A stretch of 64,000 bases of DNA from AP-15 sp963788085 (GCA_963788085.1 CAWBFS010000027.1:1-64000), one strand, 5' to 3'; counted from the first letter of the stretch, positions 9,064 through 18,672 are shown. Numbers and translations are program-made. The notes: a model not told the origin generated them from the letters alone.

Positions 9064-9699
9064 ATGGCCACAGTCGTCACGCCCCTCCGCATCGGCCCGG
9101 CCGACCACGGCCGCACGATGACCCTCCAGGAATTCCTCGACGCCGAGGAAGACGACGGATACCGCTACGAGCTCGCGAGAGGAGTCCTCGAGGTGACCGA
9201 AGTCCCGGATGATCCACACGGCGTCGTCGTCTCGAACCTCTACTACGGGGTTGGGGAATATCGCCGCGATCATCCGGGTTACATCTACCGGTACGGCGGG
9301 GGCAACGAGTTCCGCCTCTGGCTCCCGGGGATGGTCTCGGGCCGCAATCCCGACCTGGCCGTCGTCCTCCGGTATGCCCCCAAGAACCGACGGGGTCGCC
9401 GACTCCCCGCGCTGGCCGCCGAGGTCGTCTCGCGCGGCAGAGTCGAGCGGGATTACGTGACCAAGCGCGAGGAGTACCTGGCGTACGGCCTGCTCGAATA
9501 CTGGATCGTTGACCCCATGAAGCGCCAGGTGACGGTCTTGACCCGGGACGGCGACGTCTGGGCCGAGCAGGTCGTCCGGGGCGATCAGATCATCCCCAGC
9601 CTCGTGCTGCCCGGATTCCTCACCATAGTCAATGAACTCTGGCAGACGATCGAGGAGGATGGGGAGTTCCCCGAGGAAAACGAAGACGGAGAAGGATAA
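9064..9699 (+). CDS. Uma2-family (DUF820) putative endonuclease, first of a tandem pair
   Basis: The 211-residue product starts MATVVTPLRIGPADHGRTMT at 9064; the longer frame from 8911 lacks a homologous extension in its paralogue. The core reads YRYELARGVLEVTEVP, RNPDLAVVLRYAP (PD motif), ALAAEVVSRGRVERDYVTKR (E-x-x and K) and AYGLLEYWIVDP. This is a complete PD-(D/E)XK-like layout of normal Uma2 length. The next gene begins at 9700, directly after the stop, and is a close paralogue, so this is a recent tandem duplication. Cellular role not established. Confidence 0.83.
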   Translation: MATVVTPLRIGPADHGRTMTLQEFLDAEEDDGYRYELARGVLEVTEVPDDPHGVVVSNLYYGVGEYRRDHPGYIYRYGGGNEFRLWLPGMVSGRNPDLAVVLRYAPKNRRGRRLPALAAEVVSRGRVERDYVTKREEYLAYGLLEYWIVDPMKRQVTVLTRDGDVWAEQVVRGDQIIPSLVLPGFLTIVNELWQTIEEDGEFPEENEDGEG

Positions 9700-10339
9700 A
9701 TGGCCACCGTCACCATACCCCTCCGGATCGGCCCGGCCAATCACGGCCGTACGATGACCCTCGAAGAGTTCGAGGAAGCCGACTTCGAGGAAGGATACCG
9801 CTACGAGCTGGCCCGAGGAGTGCTCGAGGTGAGCGACGTACCCGGCGAGCCCCATGCGTTGATCGTCTGGGTGATCCTCCGGCTGATCGCCGGCTACGAT
9901 CGCGAACACCCGCGCGTCATCCATCGCGCCGGCGGCGGTGCGGAGTACCGATTCCGGCTGCCGGCCATGCAGTCGGGACGGCATCCGGACGTCGCGGTGA
10001 CGCTCCGCAATGCACCGCGAGACTGGCGCGGCCTGCGCGGCCGCGATGGCCTTCGAGGTCGTCTCGGAGGGTGCCGGGGCCCGCGAGCGCGACTCTGCCA
10101 CCAAGCGGGCCGAGTACCTGGCCTATGGCCTCCGCGAATACTGGATCGTCGATCCTCGGGAGAAGATCGTCACCGTGCTGGACCGCGACGGCGACGCCTG
10201 GCGCGAGCAGGTCTATCGGGACGATCAACTCGCCCCCAGCCGGGTCCTGCCCGGCTTCGCGATCCGCGTCTCGGACCTCTGGGGGGAGATCGAGCAGGAC
10301 GGCGAGATCGAGACCGATGCCGAGGACCAGGCCCGCTGA
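9700..10339 (+). CDS. Uma2-family (DUF820) putative endonuclease, second of a tandem pair, one frameshift
   Basis: It begins MATVTIPLRIGPANHGRTMT, nearly identical to the upstream copy, and continues YRYELARGVLEVSDVPGEPH and HPDVAVTLRNAPRDW. Near 10,020 the frame shifts by one base to AMAFEVVSEGAGARERDSAT, then KRAEYLAYGLREYWIVDPRE and a stop at 10,337. Catalytic-type Asp, Glu and Lys positions are retained. The start touches the upstream stop (TAAATGG), so the two are probably co-translated. The long frame that continues past 10,339 on this strand is a shadow. Confidence 0.8.
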
Positions 10340-10381
10340 TGCCGCCGCACCCCGACCCTCGATTCCCGACGACGCGCCCGC

Positions 10382-11044
10382 GTGATCGCCCTCAACGCCC
10401 GCCTCCGCGCCTGCCGGCGCTGCCACCTGGCCGGCTTCCTCGACGATCGCGAATCGGTCCCCATCGCCCGCGATCCCGAGCCCGACGCCCCGGTGCCGCG
10501 AATCCTCCTCGTCGGACAGGCCCCCGGCCTCCGCGCCACGATCCAGGACCGGCCGTTCGCGGGGATCGCCGGGGAGAAGCTCCGCGCCTGGTTCGAGAAG
10601 GGCGGCATCCCGCGGGCCGAGTTCTGGGATCGTATCCACTTCGCCGCGGTCACCCGATGCTACCCCGGACGGCTGCCGGGCGCCCGGGGCGATCGCGTCC
10701 CCTCGCCCGAGGAGCAGTGCCTCTGCCGCCCCTGGCTCGACGAGTTGATCGACGTCCTCCGGCCCGAGATCGTCCTGCTCGTCGGCTCGCTGGCGATCCG
10801 GACCTTCCTCGGGCCGTTCAAATCGCTCTCGGACGTCGTCGGCACGGCGGTGGTTCGAGACGGCGTCCGCTACCTGCCGTTGCCCCATCCCTCGGGGGTC
10901 AGCCGATGGCTCAACGAGCCGGACAACGTCGCGGCGGTCGATCGGGCGATGGCCATCCTCCGGGGATGGCTCGAGGAGACGCGGGGCTCTCCATCGCCGC
11001 GTCGGCTCATGCCCGACAGGTCAGTCCCCGAGGCCGGCGATTGA
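10382..11044 (+). CDS. uracil-DNA glycosylase superfamily protein (family 4/5-like)
   Basis: This GTG-started 220-residue protein has Fe-S cysteines at CRRCHL (residues 11 and 14), with further cysteines at TRCYPG and CLCRPW. The first active-site motif is LLVGQAPG, followed by RPFAGIAGEKLRAWF, and the final motif is LPLPHPSGVSRWL. These match the 4Fe-4S uracil-DNA glycosylases that remove uracil in base-excision repair. The family-4 catalytic GEAPG is GQAPG here, so the exact subfamily and activity are uncertain. The stop lies at the edge of a perfect 36-bp hairpin. Confidence 0.82.
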   Translation: MIALNARLRACRRCHLAGFLDDRESVPIARDPEPDAPVPRILLVGQAPGLRATIQDRPFAGIAGEKLRAWFEKGGIPRAEFWDRIHFAAVTRCYPGRLPGARGDRVPSPEEQCLCRPWLDELIDVLRPEIVLLVGSLAIRTFLGPFKSLSDVVGTAVVRDGVRYLPLPHPSGVSRWLNEPDNVAAVDRAMAILRGWLEETRGSPSPRRLMPDRSVPEAGD

Positions 11045-11136
11045 TCACGAAAGCACGAAAGTACGAAAACACGAAAAGGACGGCGGGGGCTTGGCTCCTC
11101 CCTTTTCGTGTTTTCGTACTTTCGTGCTTTCGTGAT
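11044..11136. terminator. perfect 36-bp palindrome between convergent genes
   Basis: Arms 11,044-11,079 and 11,101-11,136 are exact inverted copies with a 21-bp loop. Each arm is itself a tandem of an 8-bp unit (CACGAAAG, CACGAAAG, TACGAAAA, CACGAAAA). It starts at the stop codon of the uracil-DNA glycosylase and lies 30 bp from the end of the opposing glycosyltransferase, so a bidirectional terminator is plausible. Unlike a normal intrinsic terminator it is AT-rich in the stem, so a repetitive element is equally possible. Confidence 0.6.
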
Positions 11137-11166
11137 GAGGCCAACAGGCAAGGACACCGGACGCCC

Positions 11167-12397
11167 TCAGCCCGACCGGCCCTGGCGCGACAGGAGCGCC
11201 TCGACCAGCCGGTCGTTGGCGTCCTGCCAGCGGTAGTGCCCGGCGATGGCGCGGCCGAGCATGGCGCGACGGCCGCGCTCGGCGGGGTCGTCGAGGAGGC
11301 GGCGGACGGCGTTGGCGATCGCGTCCTCGGAGTTCGGGTCGAAGTACCAGCCCGCCTCGCCGCCGACCTCCGGCAGGGCGGTCGAGTCGGCCAGGGCCAC
11401 GGGGACCCCCTGGGCCATCGCCTCGACGGCCGGGATGCCGAAGCTCTCGCAGAGCGACGGGAAGACCAGCGCCTCGGCCTCGGCGTAGGAGGCGCGGAGT
11501 GCCCGGCCCTGGCGGTAGCCGGGCATCCGGATCAACACGCGACGGCCCGCGGCCGCGACCGCCTCGCGGATCGGGCGGCGCCTCGTCCTCGGCACCCGTC
11601 CCGAGGATGACCAGGGCCAGCTCGCCCCGGGCCACCTCGGGGAGCCGCGCGAGCGCCTTGACCAGCCGGACCAGGTTCTTCCTCGGCTGGAAGTTGGCGA
11701 CCGACAGCAGGTAGGGCACGCCGGGCGGGAGCCCCAGGTCGTCGCGGACGCGGTCGCGCTCGTGCGCCGGCGACGGTTCGAAGAACAGGTCGTCGGCCGC
11801 GTTGGGGACGTACGCCACTTTCCCCCGACAATGCGGGAAGGCGTCCAGCAATCGCTCGGAGTTGAACCGCGAGACCGACAGGATCAGGTCGGCCTGTCCG
11901 AACACCCGGGCCATCCACACCCGACGCCTCGGCGGCTCGTATTGCAGGAGCTGCCAGACGTCATGGCTGGTCACCGCCTTCCGCGCCCGTCGCGAGGCGA
12001 CGAGGAACTCGGCCGGGCAGTAGACCCAGTCGATCGGCCCGGCCCACCACTCGATCGGCGGCCAGGGCTTGATCCGCCACCATCGCAGGAGCGTGCGGGT
12101 GCGCACCGGGATCTCACGACGCGAGGGGACCTCCAGCGACTCCCAGTAGGCCAGGCCGTCGGGATGGGTCATCCGGCCGGTCAGCACGGTCAGGGCGATC
12201 TCGGGACGCCGGGCCAGTCGATCGAGTTGAGCCAGCGCATGGCGAGTCACCCCGGTGGGGTGGTCGCAGCCGTCCATGTCGTAGAGCAGGCCGACCCGCA
12301 GGGCGGCGGCCGTCGTCGCCGCCGCCGGGCGTCCCCCCGCGACGGGATCCTTCCGCCCGAACAGGTTTTCGCCCGGCGCCATCGCTCGCCTCGTCAT
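11167..12397 (-). CDS. GT4-family glycosyltransferase, one frameshift
   Basis: From 12,397 the protein reads ALRVGLLYDMDGCDHPTGVT (N-terminal Rossmann domain), WVYCPAEFLVASRRARKAVT, DLILSVSRFNSERLL and YLLSVANFQPRKNLVRLVKA. A one-base change near 11,575 leads to the C-terminal domain with the retaining-glycosyltransferase E-x7-E motif, CESFGIPAVEAMAQGVPVAL, ending QGRSG. About 410 residues, normal for GT4. It likely adds a sugar to a surface glycan or lipid precursor in the cytoplasm. No pathway neighbours are visible, so the substrate cannot be inferred. Confidence 0.83.
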
Positions 12398-12635
12398 CTC
12401 GCCCCCCTCGATCGGCCTCCGAACCGGCTCGATGGTAGGTCAGCCCCGATCGGCTGTCAATCGCCCGCGCACGCCGGCCCCCTCGACGGATCCGGGGCGG
12501 ATCTTGAATCGCGGGCCGGTCGCCATCGACAATAGGGCGGCATGGGCCCGGGGCCATCGCGACGAGTCCGCCCCGACGCGGGCCGTCGGCGGGTCGGCAC
12601 CGGGGCCCGAGGCCGGATACGCGAGGAGGATGAGC

Positions 12636-13374
12636 ATGGGTCGCGCGGATGTTCCCCACGAAGACCCCGGATCGCACGGGACGACGACGGCACCGGCCGT
12701 CTCGCAAGCCATCCGGGACCAGGACGACCTCTGGCGACGGTTCCTGGCGATGGCCCGCGCCGTCGTCGACTCGCTGGAGAAGGGCGTCGAGGCGATCTGC
12801 GACGGCCGGCTCGATCTGGTCCCCGACGTCAAGGCCGCCGAGCGGGAATCCGACCTCGAGGAGGTGCGGATCGAGTGGGAATGCCTGCGGATCCTGGCTC
12901 GTTACGAGCCGGTCGCCTCGGACCTGCGACGGCTGGCGACCATCCTGAAGGTCAACCGCGATTGCGAGCGGATCGCCGACCTGGCGGCGCGGCTGGCGCG
13001 TCGGGCGCGGAAGCTCGCCCGCAAGTCGCCGGGGGTCGCGCTGCCCGAGGCCCTCGCGTCGATGGCCCGCGAGGTGCTCGCCCTGGTCCGCGAGACCTAC
13101 GACGCCCTGGCCGGGCGCGACGCCGCGGCGGGCCCGGGCGATCATCGAAGGCGACCGGTCGATCGACCGGGATTACCGACGGCTCCGCAAGCTGCTCAGG
13201 GAGGAGATCCGCCGCGACACGTCGCAACTCGCCGCCTGGCTCCAGTTGCTCGGCACGGCGCGGAACCTCGAGCGGATCGCCGACCACGCCACCGAGATCG
13301 CGCGGATGATCGTCTTCCTCGAGGAAGGGACGTTGATTAGCCACGGTCGCGAGACGCCGCCCGCGAAGCCTTGA
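12636..13374 (+). CDS. PhoU-domain protein, one frameshift
   Basis: GAGGAGG at 12,623-12,629 favours ATG at 12,636 (MGRADVPHED) over the ATG at 12,630. Two PhoU-type three-helix repeats are visible: VDSLEKGVEAICDGRLDLVP with ESDLEEVRIEWECLRILARY and LRRLATILKVNRDCERIADL, then, after a shift near 13,130, ARAIIEGDRSIDRDYRRLRK with GTARNLERIADHATEIARMI. The repeated N-x-x-(C/L)-ERIAD metal-binding signature is conserved in both halves. PhoU proteins couple the phosphate transporter to the sensor kinase. No pst genes are adjacent, so this may be a stand-alone paralogue. Confidence 0.82.
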
Positions 13375-13419
13375 GTCCCTCCGCCCTCCGCCGTTCCCGT
13401 CCTTTACCAGGAGCCCGCG

Positions 13420-13975
13420 ATGAGACGAGCTGGCCGCGTCGCCCACGCCTTGTCGATCACCGTCCTGCTCGCGCCCGGCGCTCGCCGGCCCCGGGCCGGC
13501 CGCGCAGCGGACGAAGCCCCAGGATTCCCCGAAGGCGTCGGCGGGCCGGCAGACAGCCGCCCTGCTCGAAGTCCGGGGCGAGGTCACCCGGCCCCTGGCC
13601 TTCTCGCGGGAGGGATTCGCCACCCTGCCGAGGCGTCCGATTCGGGCCAAAGGCCACGACGGCGTCGAATCGGAATACCAGGGGGTGCCCCTGATCGAGG
13701 TCGTCTCGCGGGCCGGCGTCCCGACGGGGGCCGAATTGCGCGGGCCCGGCGTTGCGCTCTATGTGGTCGTCGAGGCGGCCGATGGCTATCGCGCGGTCTT
13801 CGCGCTGCCGGAACTGGATCCCGCCTTCACCGACCGTGTCATCCTCCTGGCCGATCGCCGCGACGGCCGCCCGCTCTCGGATCGGGAGGGACCGTTGCAG
13901 GTGATCGTCCCCGGCGAGAAGAAGCACGCCCGATGGGTCCGGCAAGTGGTCCGGCTCGCCATCGGCCGGGCGTGA
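13420..13975 (+). CDS. secreted molybdopterin-fold (sulfite-oxidase-like) small protein, one frameshift
   Basis: ATG at 13,420 begins a signal peptide (MRRAGRVAHALSITVLLAP). A one-base shift near 13,475 is needed to keep Ala-rich cleavage residues and reach LLEVRGEVTRPLAFSREGFA. The domain resembles the oxidoreductase molybdopterin-binding fold: EYQGVPLIEVVSRAGVP, VVVEAADGYRAVFALPELDP, and LQVIVPGEKKHARWVRQV. At about 185 residues it is much shorter than full sulfite oxidases, and I see no conserved cofactor Cys. It may be a stand-alone domain without catalytic activity. Confidence 0.68.
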
Positions 13976-14449
13976 TCAGGACTTCAGCCGCTTCAGGACC
14001 TCGATGGCCTCGGCGACGTGGCGCTTCGGCTGGATCTGCGACGAGAAGATGTGCCGGACGATCCCGTCGCGGTCGATCACGTAAGTGACCCGCCCCGGGA
14101 AGACGCCCAGGGTGCGGGGGACGCCGAACCGCGATCGCAGCGAGCCGTCGGAGTCGGAGAGCAGCACGAACGGCAGGCGGAACCGATCGGCGAACCGCTG
14201 GTGCGAGTCGGCCGAATCGGAGCTGACGCCGATCACCTCGGCGCCGGCCTCCCGGAACGCCTCGTAGCTGTCCCGGAAGGAGCACGCCTCGACGGTACAC
14301 CCCGGCGTGTTGTCCTTCGGGTAGAAGAAGAGGACGACCTCCGACTTCCCCCGATAGTCGGAGAGCCGGACCGTCTCCCCGGTCGACGACGGGACCTCGA
14401 AATCGGGCGCGGGGTCCCCGACGCGCAACGCCTCTCGGTCGGCCATCAT
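13976..14449 (-). CDS. bcp: thioredoxin-dependent peroxiredoxin, Bcp/PrxQ type
   Basis: The 157-residue protein has FFYPKDNTPGCTVEACSFRD, in which the peroxidatic Cys is followed five residues later by the resolving Cys, the PrxQ arrangement. Upstream is the typical GDPAPDFEVPSSTGETVRLS and downstream EVIGVSSDSADSHQRFADRF with a conserved catalytic-loop Arg later. Length and layout are complete and the frame is intact. It reduces hydroperoxides with thioredoxin as electron donor in the cytoplasm. It ends directly against the convergent molybdopterin-fold gene. Confidence 0.93.
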   Translation of the reverse strand: MMADREALRVGDPAPDFEVPSSTGETVRLSDYRGKSEVVLFFYPKDNTPGCTVEACSFRDSYEAFREAGAEVIGVSSDSADSHQRFADRFRLPFVLLSDSDGSLRSRFGVPRTLGVFPGRVTYVIDRDGIVRHIFSSQIQPKRHVAEAIEVLKRLKS

Positions 14450-14544
14450 GACTCCCCTGGAAGTCGGAGTCCCACCCTCGCCGGACTCGTCGCCGCCGGA
14501 CCGCGGGGGGTGTACCCCTCGCCGTGATTATAGAGCGATGGAAA

Positions 14545-14735
14545 ACCGGATGATGCGCGGTCCGGTCGGGGGCAGAGCCCCCTCCTACATCGGGTCGGGT
14601 CCGTTGTAGGAGCCGGCTGTGCCGGCGATCCGGTCGGATCGGACCGGTCGGACGGGTCGGGGGCACAGCATCCTCCTACAAGGATACCCCCTGCGCCGAG
14701 GCCCTTTGTAGCAGCCGGCTCCTGCCGGCGATCTC
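14545..14735. repeat. REP-like hairpin repeats (GTAGGAGCCGGC type)
   Basis: Two related units are readable: TTGTAGGAGCCGGCTGTGCC followed by GGCGAT near 14,603, and TTGTAGCAGCCGGCTCCTGC followed by CGGCGAT near 14,706. A CCTCCTACA motif sits on the opposite side of each. Each unit can fold into a short GC hairpin. The pattern resembles the REP sequences of Pseudomonas and other bacteria by form. It overlaps the uncertain 3' end of the LRR-Roc-COR-TIR gene. Confidence 0.6.
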
Positions 14736-17700
14736 CCTGCAAGGTACCCGCAGGCGCCTCATCCGCGAAGCCGTAGGCCTTCAGCTCCTCGAAGTCCGCC
14801 GGCTGGAGCGTGTCGGCGATCAGGGCGAGCATGTCCCCGACGCGATGGGCGAAGTCCTGCATCAGCTTGTAACGCCGGAAATCCGCCTGGCCCAGTAGAT
14901 CCGCGCCGTGTTCTCGCACGACGGCATCCAGCTCCTTGAACTGCTCCTTCCAGTGCTTGGCGCACAGGGCACGCTCGAGCGGAGTTGACATCCTGGCATC
15001 CGGCAGGCGAAAGACCCGGATCCGTCGTCGAACGTCCTCGTCGTCCATCCGCGAGTTCCGCCACACTTCGAGCAGCTCGAACATGCAATAGGGGGACTTC
15101 AGGTACTTGTCGCTCAGGATCACGAAGACGCGGTCCCCGGCTCCCAGCTTCAGCATGAAGCGCGAGATGCTCTCGCCCAGGCCCAGGCCGGTCTTGTCGC
15201 GCAAGATCTCCATCCCGCGCTGCCTGGCCTCCTCGCAAAGCCGGTTCGACGACCGCCTTGCTCTCGTCGTTCCAGGCATAGGAGACGCAATAGTTCGACT
15301 TCTCGGAGCGAACGGGGGCGAACTCGAGCTTCCGTACCGGTGCGACCTCGATCGACACGGCCTCCAACACACCAGGCCGGCCATCGACGGGCTGGCGAAC
15401 CGGGGGGAGTGAATCCGGCGTTCCCTGGATCTGCCAGTCTCGGCATCCCGATCGCTCGAGCTCCTCCTTGACCCACCTTTGGAGCGAGCGAAGGAGCTCC
15501 GCGGCTTGACCGCCCCGGGTGGACACCGCAATCTGGCCGCTCCAGGTGTCGGGGAGTCCGCTCGTCCGCTGTTCGATGAGTGCCCGGCTGCGGGTCGTCT
15601 TCTCGTACAGGCAGACGCCATATTTCCAGTAGCAGGCGCTCATCCCCGCCGCCTGGCCGATCCGGCTGATGAGGCCCCGCATGATCCCGGGGTGCAGGAA
15701 CGGAAGGTCCGCCACGATCTCCCCGCCCGGCGCGGGCTCGCCCCAGATCGCTTCGATCTCCGTCGCGACCGCCTCTCGGTCCGGCAGCAGGTCGGGGGCG
15801 ATGTATTCGGTCTCGATCCTGCCTTCGCGATCGCCCGGGCGATGCACGAAGCAGACGCCGCACGACGTCATCAGGCTGAGGAACAGCTCCTGTTCCTGGA
15901 CGCTGTAATCCTGCCAGACCAGCGCCTCGAGCAGGGGCCGATCGAAGCGGCCTCGAAGCTGGCGGAGCTGGCGATAACACTTCTGCCGGTTGAAGACGGC
16001 ATAGATCGCCTCCACGCCCAGCCCTGGTCGAGCACGATGGCGTCGTCGAATAACCCCGGCTGATAGAAGACGATCCCCGCATGGTGCAGATAGTCGAGCA
16101 GCAGTTCCGGACGGCTCACGCCACCCGCCTCCTTGCAGAGCTGGCGGAAGAACTCCTGGGTCACCGTGCGGTATTTCCGTTGTTCGACGGGCAACTTCGC
16201 ATCCTTGTCCCTCAGCGCCTCCAGCTTCCGCTTGACCGCCATCCGCCCCTTGCCGATCCGGGCCTGGCCCATCTGATCCCAGAGCCACCGGATCGCCAGG
16301 CGGAGTGCGCCCGTCGAGCTCATCACGGCCGCGGTCCTCCCGGGCGCTGTAGTGAAACTCGCGTCGAAAGGTAAAGACCTCCAACCCCTCATCCCGCAGG
16401 GGGGGGCGAAGCCTCTCATCCTCGGGCCGGTCGCACTGGTCTGCACGATCAGGACCGGACTGCCCGGTCCCGCTCAGGTGCCTGACGTATTCCAGCCAGT
16501 AAGCCAGGGGGATGATTGCGAAAGGTCATCCCGCCGTATTCGTATTCCCGCGTGTCTTCGGAGAGGGGCGTCCAGACGAGCAGGAAGAGAGACCGCGAGC
16601 GCATGAACAGCGCGTGGGTACCGTGGTAGAGATCCTGGCCGCCGAAGTCCCAGAGATGCAGCCGCGCTTCCGGATTTCGGGAGACGACCGACCGCGTTTC
16701 TTGCGCCGCGAGCGACTCGACTTTGCACCAAGGAGCCCCATGGGCATCGTGGTCGAGGTCACCCGGATTCCGTGGGTGCTGTCGGCATTCGGCTCGAACG
16801 ACTCGCCGCGCAGTGCGGCGGCAGATCTGCGTCTTGCCGATCCGCCCATTCCCCAGCACCAGCGCCTTGACGTCCGGCAGCCGTTCCTCCCCGGCCTCCA
16901 GGTCGTGCAAGTGCCCCCGGACCCTCTCCAGGCAATTATCAGTAGCACTCCGCGACAAGACCTCCGTGGGAATGTCGCGGTAATCCGCGTGTTGTGGAGT
17001 TGAAGTGTCTGCAGCGAATCAAGCCAGACGCAGCGCCTCCGGTAGGTCGCTGACGAGCGTTCCGCCGCAGGCGAGCGACTGCAGCGCCGACAGGCCGGAC
17101 AGCGGCGACAGGTCGCTGACGAGCGTTCCGCCGCAGGCGAGCGACTGCAGCGCCGACAGGCCGGACAGCGGCGACAGGTCGCTGACGAGCGTTCCGCCGC
17201 AGGCGAGCGACTGCAGGCGCCGACAGGCCGGACAGCGGCGACAGGTCGTTGACGAGCGTTCCGCCGCAGGCGAGCGACTGCAGCGCCGACAGGCCGGACA
17301 GCGGCGACAGGTCGCTGACTCGCGTACTGAAGCAACGGAGCGACTGCAGCGCCGACAGGCCGGACAGCGGCGACAGGTCGCTGACCCCCGTCCCGCCGCA
17401 GGCGAGCGACTGCAGCGCCCACAGGCCGGACAGCGGCGACAGGTCGCTGACGAGCGTTCCGTCGCAGTCGAGCGACCGCAGCGCCGACAGGCCGGACAGC
17501 GGCGACAGGTCGCTGACCCCCGTCCCGCCGCAGTCGAGCGACTGCAGCGCCCGACAGGCCGGACAGCGGCGACAGGTCGCTGACCCCCGTCCCGCCGCAG
17601 GCGAGCGACTGCAGCGCCGACAGGCCGGACAGCGGCGACAGGTCGCTGACGAGCGTTCCGCCGCAGTCGAGCGACTGCACGCCGACAGGCCGGACAGCGG

Positions 17701-18464
17701 CGACAGGTCGCTGACCCCCGTCCCGCCGCAGGCGAGCGACTGCAGCGCCGACAGGCCGGACAGCGGCGACAGGTCGCTGACCCCCGTCCCGCCGCAGGCG
17801 AGCGACTGCAGCGCCGACAGGCCGGACAGCGGCGACAGGTCGCTGACGAGCGTTCCGCCGCAGTCGAGCGACTGCAGCGCCGACAGGCCGGACAGCGGCG
17901 ACAGGTCGCTGACCCCCGTCCTGCCGCAGGCGAGCGACTGCAGCGCCGACAGGCCGGACAGCGGCGACAGGTCGCTGACCCCCGTCCCGCCGCAGGCGAG
18001 CGACTGCAGCCACAGGCCGGACAGCGGCGACAGGTCGCTGACTGCCGTCTCAGATGCATGAGAGCGACTGGAGGGATCGAAGAGCAGCCAGGGGCGTCAG
18101 TTCCCTGACCGGCGTCGAATCGCAGCAGGATGCCAGGAGGGATCGCTGTCCAGCCACGACGGATAGGTCTGCGAGACCCATTCCCGCTATCGACAGGTCC
18201 GTCAAGCCTGGCAGTTGATGAAGGGCGAAGGGGAGGCCATCCAGCTGATTTGGGGCCAGTTCGGATCGGGCCTCTTGCCAGTTCCCCTTCTACGATCCTG
18301 CCAGATGGCCCCCAGGTTCAAGGCGTTGAGATGGTCAAGCTCGAACAGTGCCTCGGGCCATTCCATCAGGCCGAGGCGACCGAGGTCGAGGAAGCCGGTG
18401 GTTCTCTTTCTCTTCCGCGATGCGGGCGACGGGCGATGGCCAGTCCTTGCGGATGCGAGGGCAT
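14735..18464 (-). pseudogene. LRR-Roc-COR-TIR (ROCO-type) protein, many frameshifts
   Basis: Reading on the minus strand: an N-terminal LRR cap (TTGFLDLGRLGLMEWPEALF, about 18,390); about 16 LRRs of 22 residues (LSALQSLACGGTLVSDLSPL plus SG; 18,060-17,035); a Roc GTPase domain with P-loop LGNGRIGKTQICRR (about 16,840), switch ADSTHGIRV, WDFGGQDLYHGTHA and a QCDRPED base-recognition motif; a COR domain (AVKRKLEALRDKDAKLP, LLLDYLHHAGIVFYQPGLFD, about 16,240-15,320); and a C-terminal TIR domain (NYCVSYAWNDES; RDKTGLGLGESI; SDKYLKSPYCMFELLEVW with the Glu expected for NAD cleavage; 15,305-14,760). At least eight one-base shifts, several in the repeats, interrupt the frame, and both ends are approximate. 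Predicted sensor-switch-NADase protein, plausibly in defence or regulated cell death; the function is inferred. Confidence 0.8.
17035..18060. repeat. 66-bp tandem DNA array encoding the LRR domain
   Basis: About 16 units with a 66-bp period, most identical over long stretches (CAGGTCGCTGACGAGCGTTC and CAGGTCGCTGACCCCCGTCC are the two main variants). The variants alternate Leu and Gly at one LRR position (GGTLVSDL versus GGTGVSDL). One unit is divergent (CTCGCGTACTGAAGCAACG, about 17,315). Several units differ by single inserted or missing bases, at about 17,213, 17,545, 17,677 and 18,005. The units are contiguous, without unique spacers. Confidence 0.93.
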
Positions 18465-18672
18465 GGGGATACCTGTCGAGTCGAACGGTCGAGAAGGCGA
18501 AGGGAATCGTGCCTACGCCTCGCTCGTCGCCACCGGGATTCGACGTGGCGAACCACCGGCTACCATCGGCTCGATCCCCGGCAGGTTCCGGCGGTATGAA
18601 CCAGCCGATGCCACCCCGGATCACGCGGCCTCGACGGGAGTGTCGCCGGAAATGGCGGTAGATGTCATCTTC

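Noticed and set aside
9700..11610. A 636-codon plus-strand frame running past the second Uma2 gene
   Set aside because: Only the first 110 codons are Uma2. The remainder is out of frame with the true Uma2 C-terminus and overlaps the real glycosylase and glycosyltransferase genes.
16526..18059. Long Arg/Ala- and Cys/Arg-rich open frames in the repeat region
   Set aside because: They are alternative frames of the LRR array (repeats such as VARLRRDGGQRPVAAVRPVG) kept open by the repeat itself.
17035..18060. Possible CRISPR array or minisatellite
   Set aside because: The 66-bp units are contiguous with no unique spacers, and one minus-strand frame gives a regular 22-residue LRR, continuous with Roc-COR-TIR downstream. 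It is coding repeat DNA.
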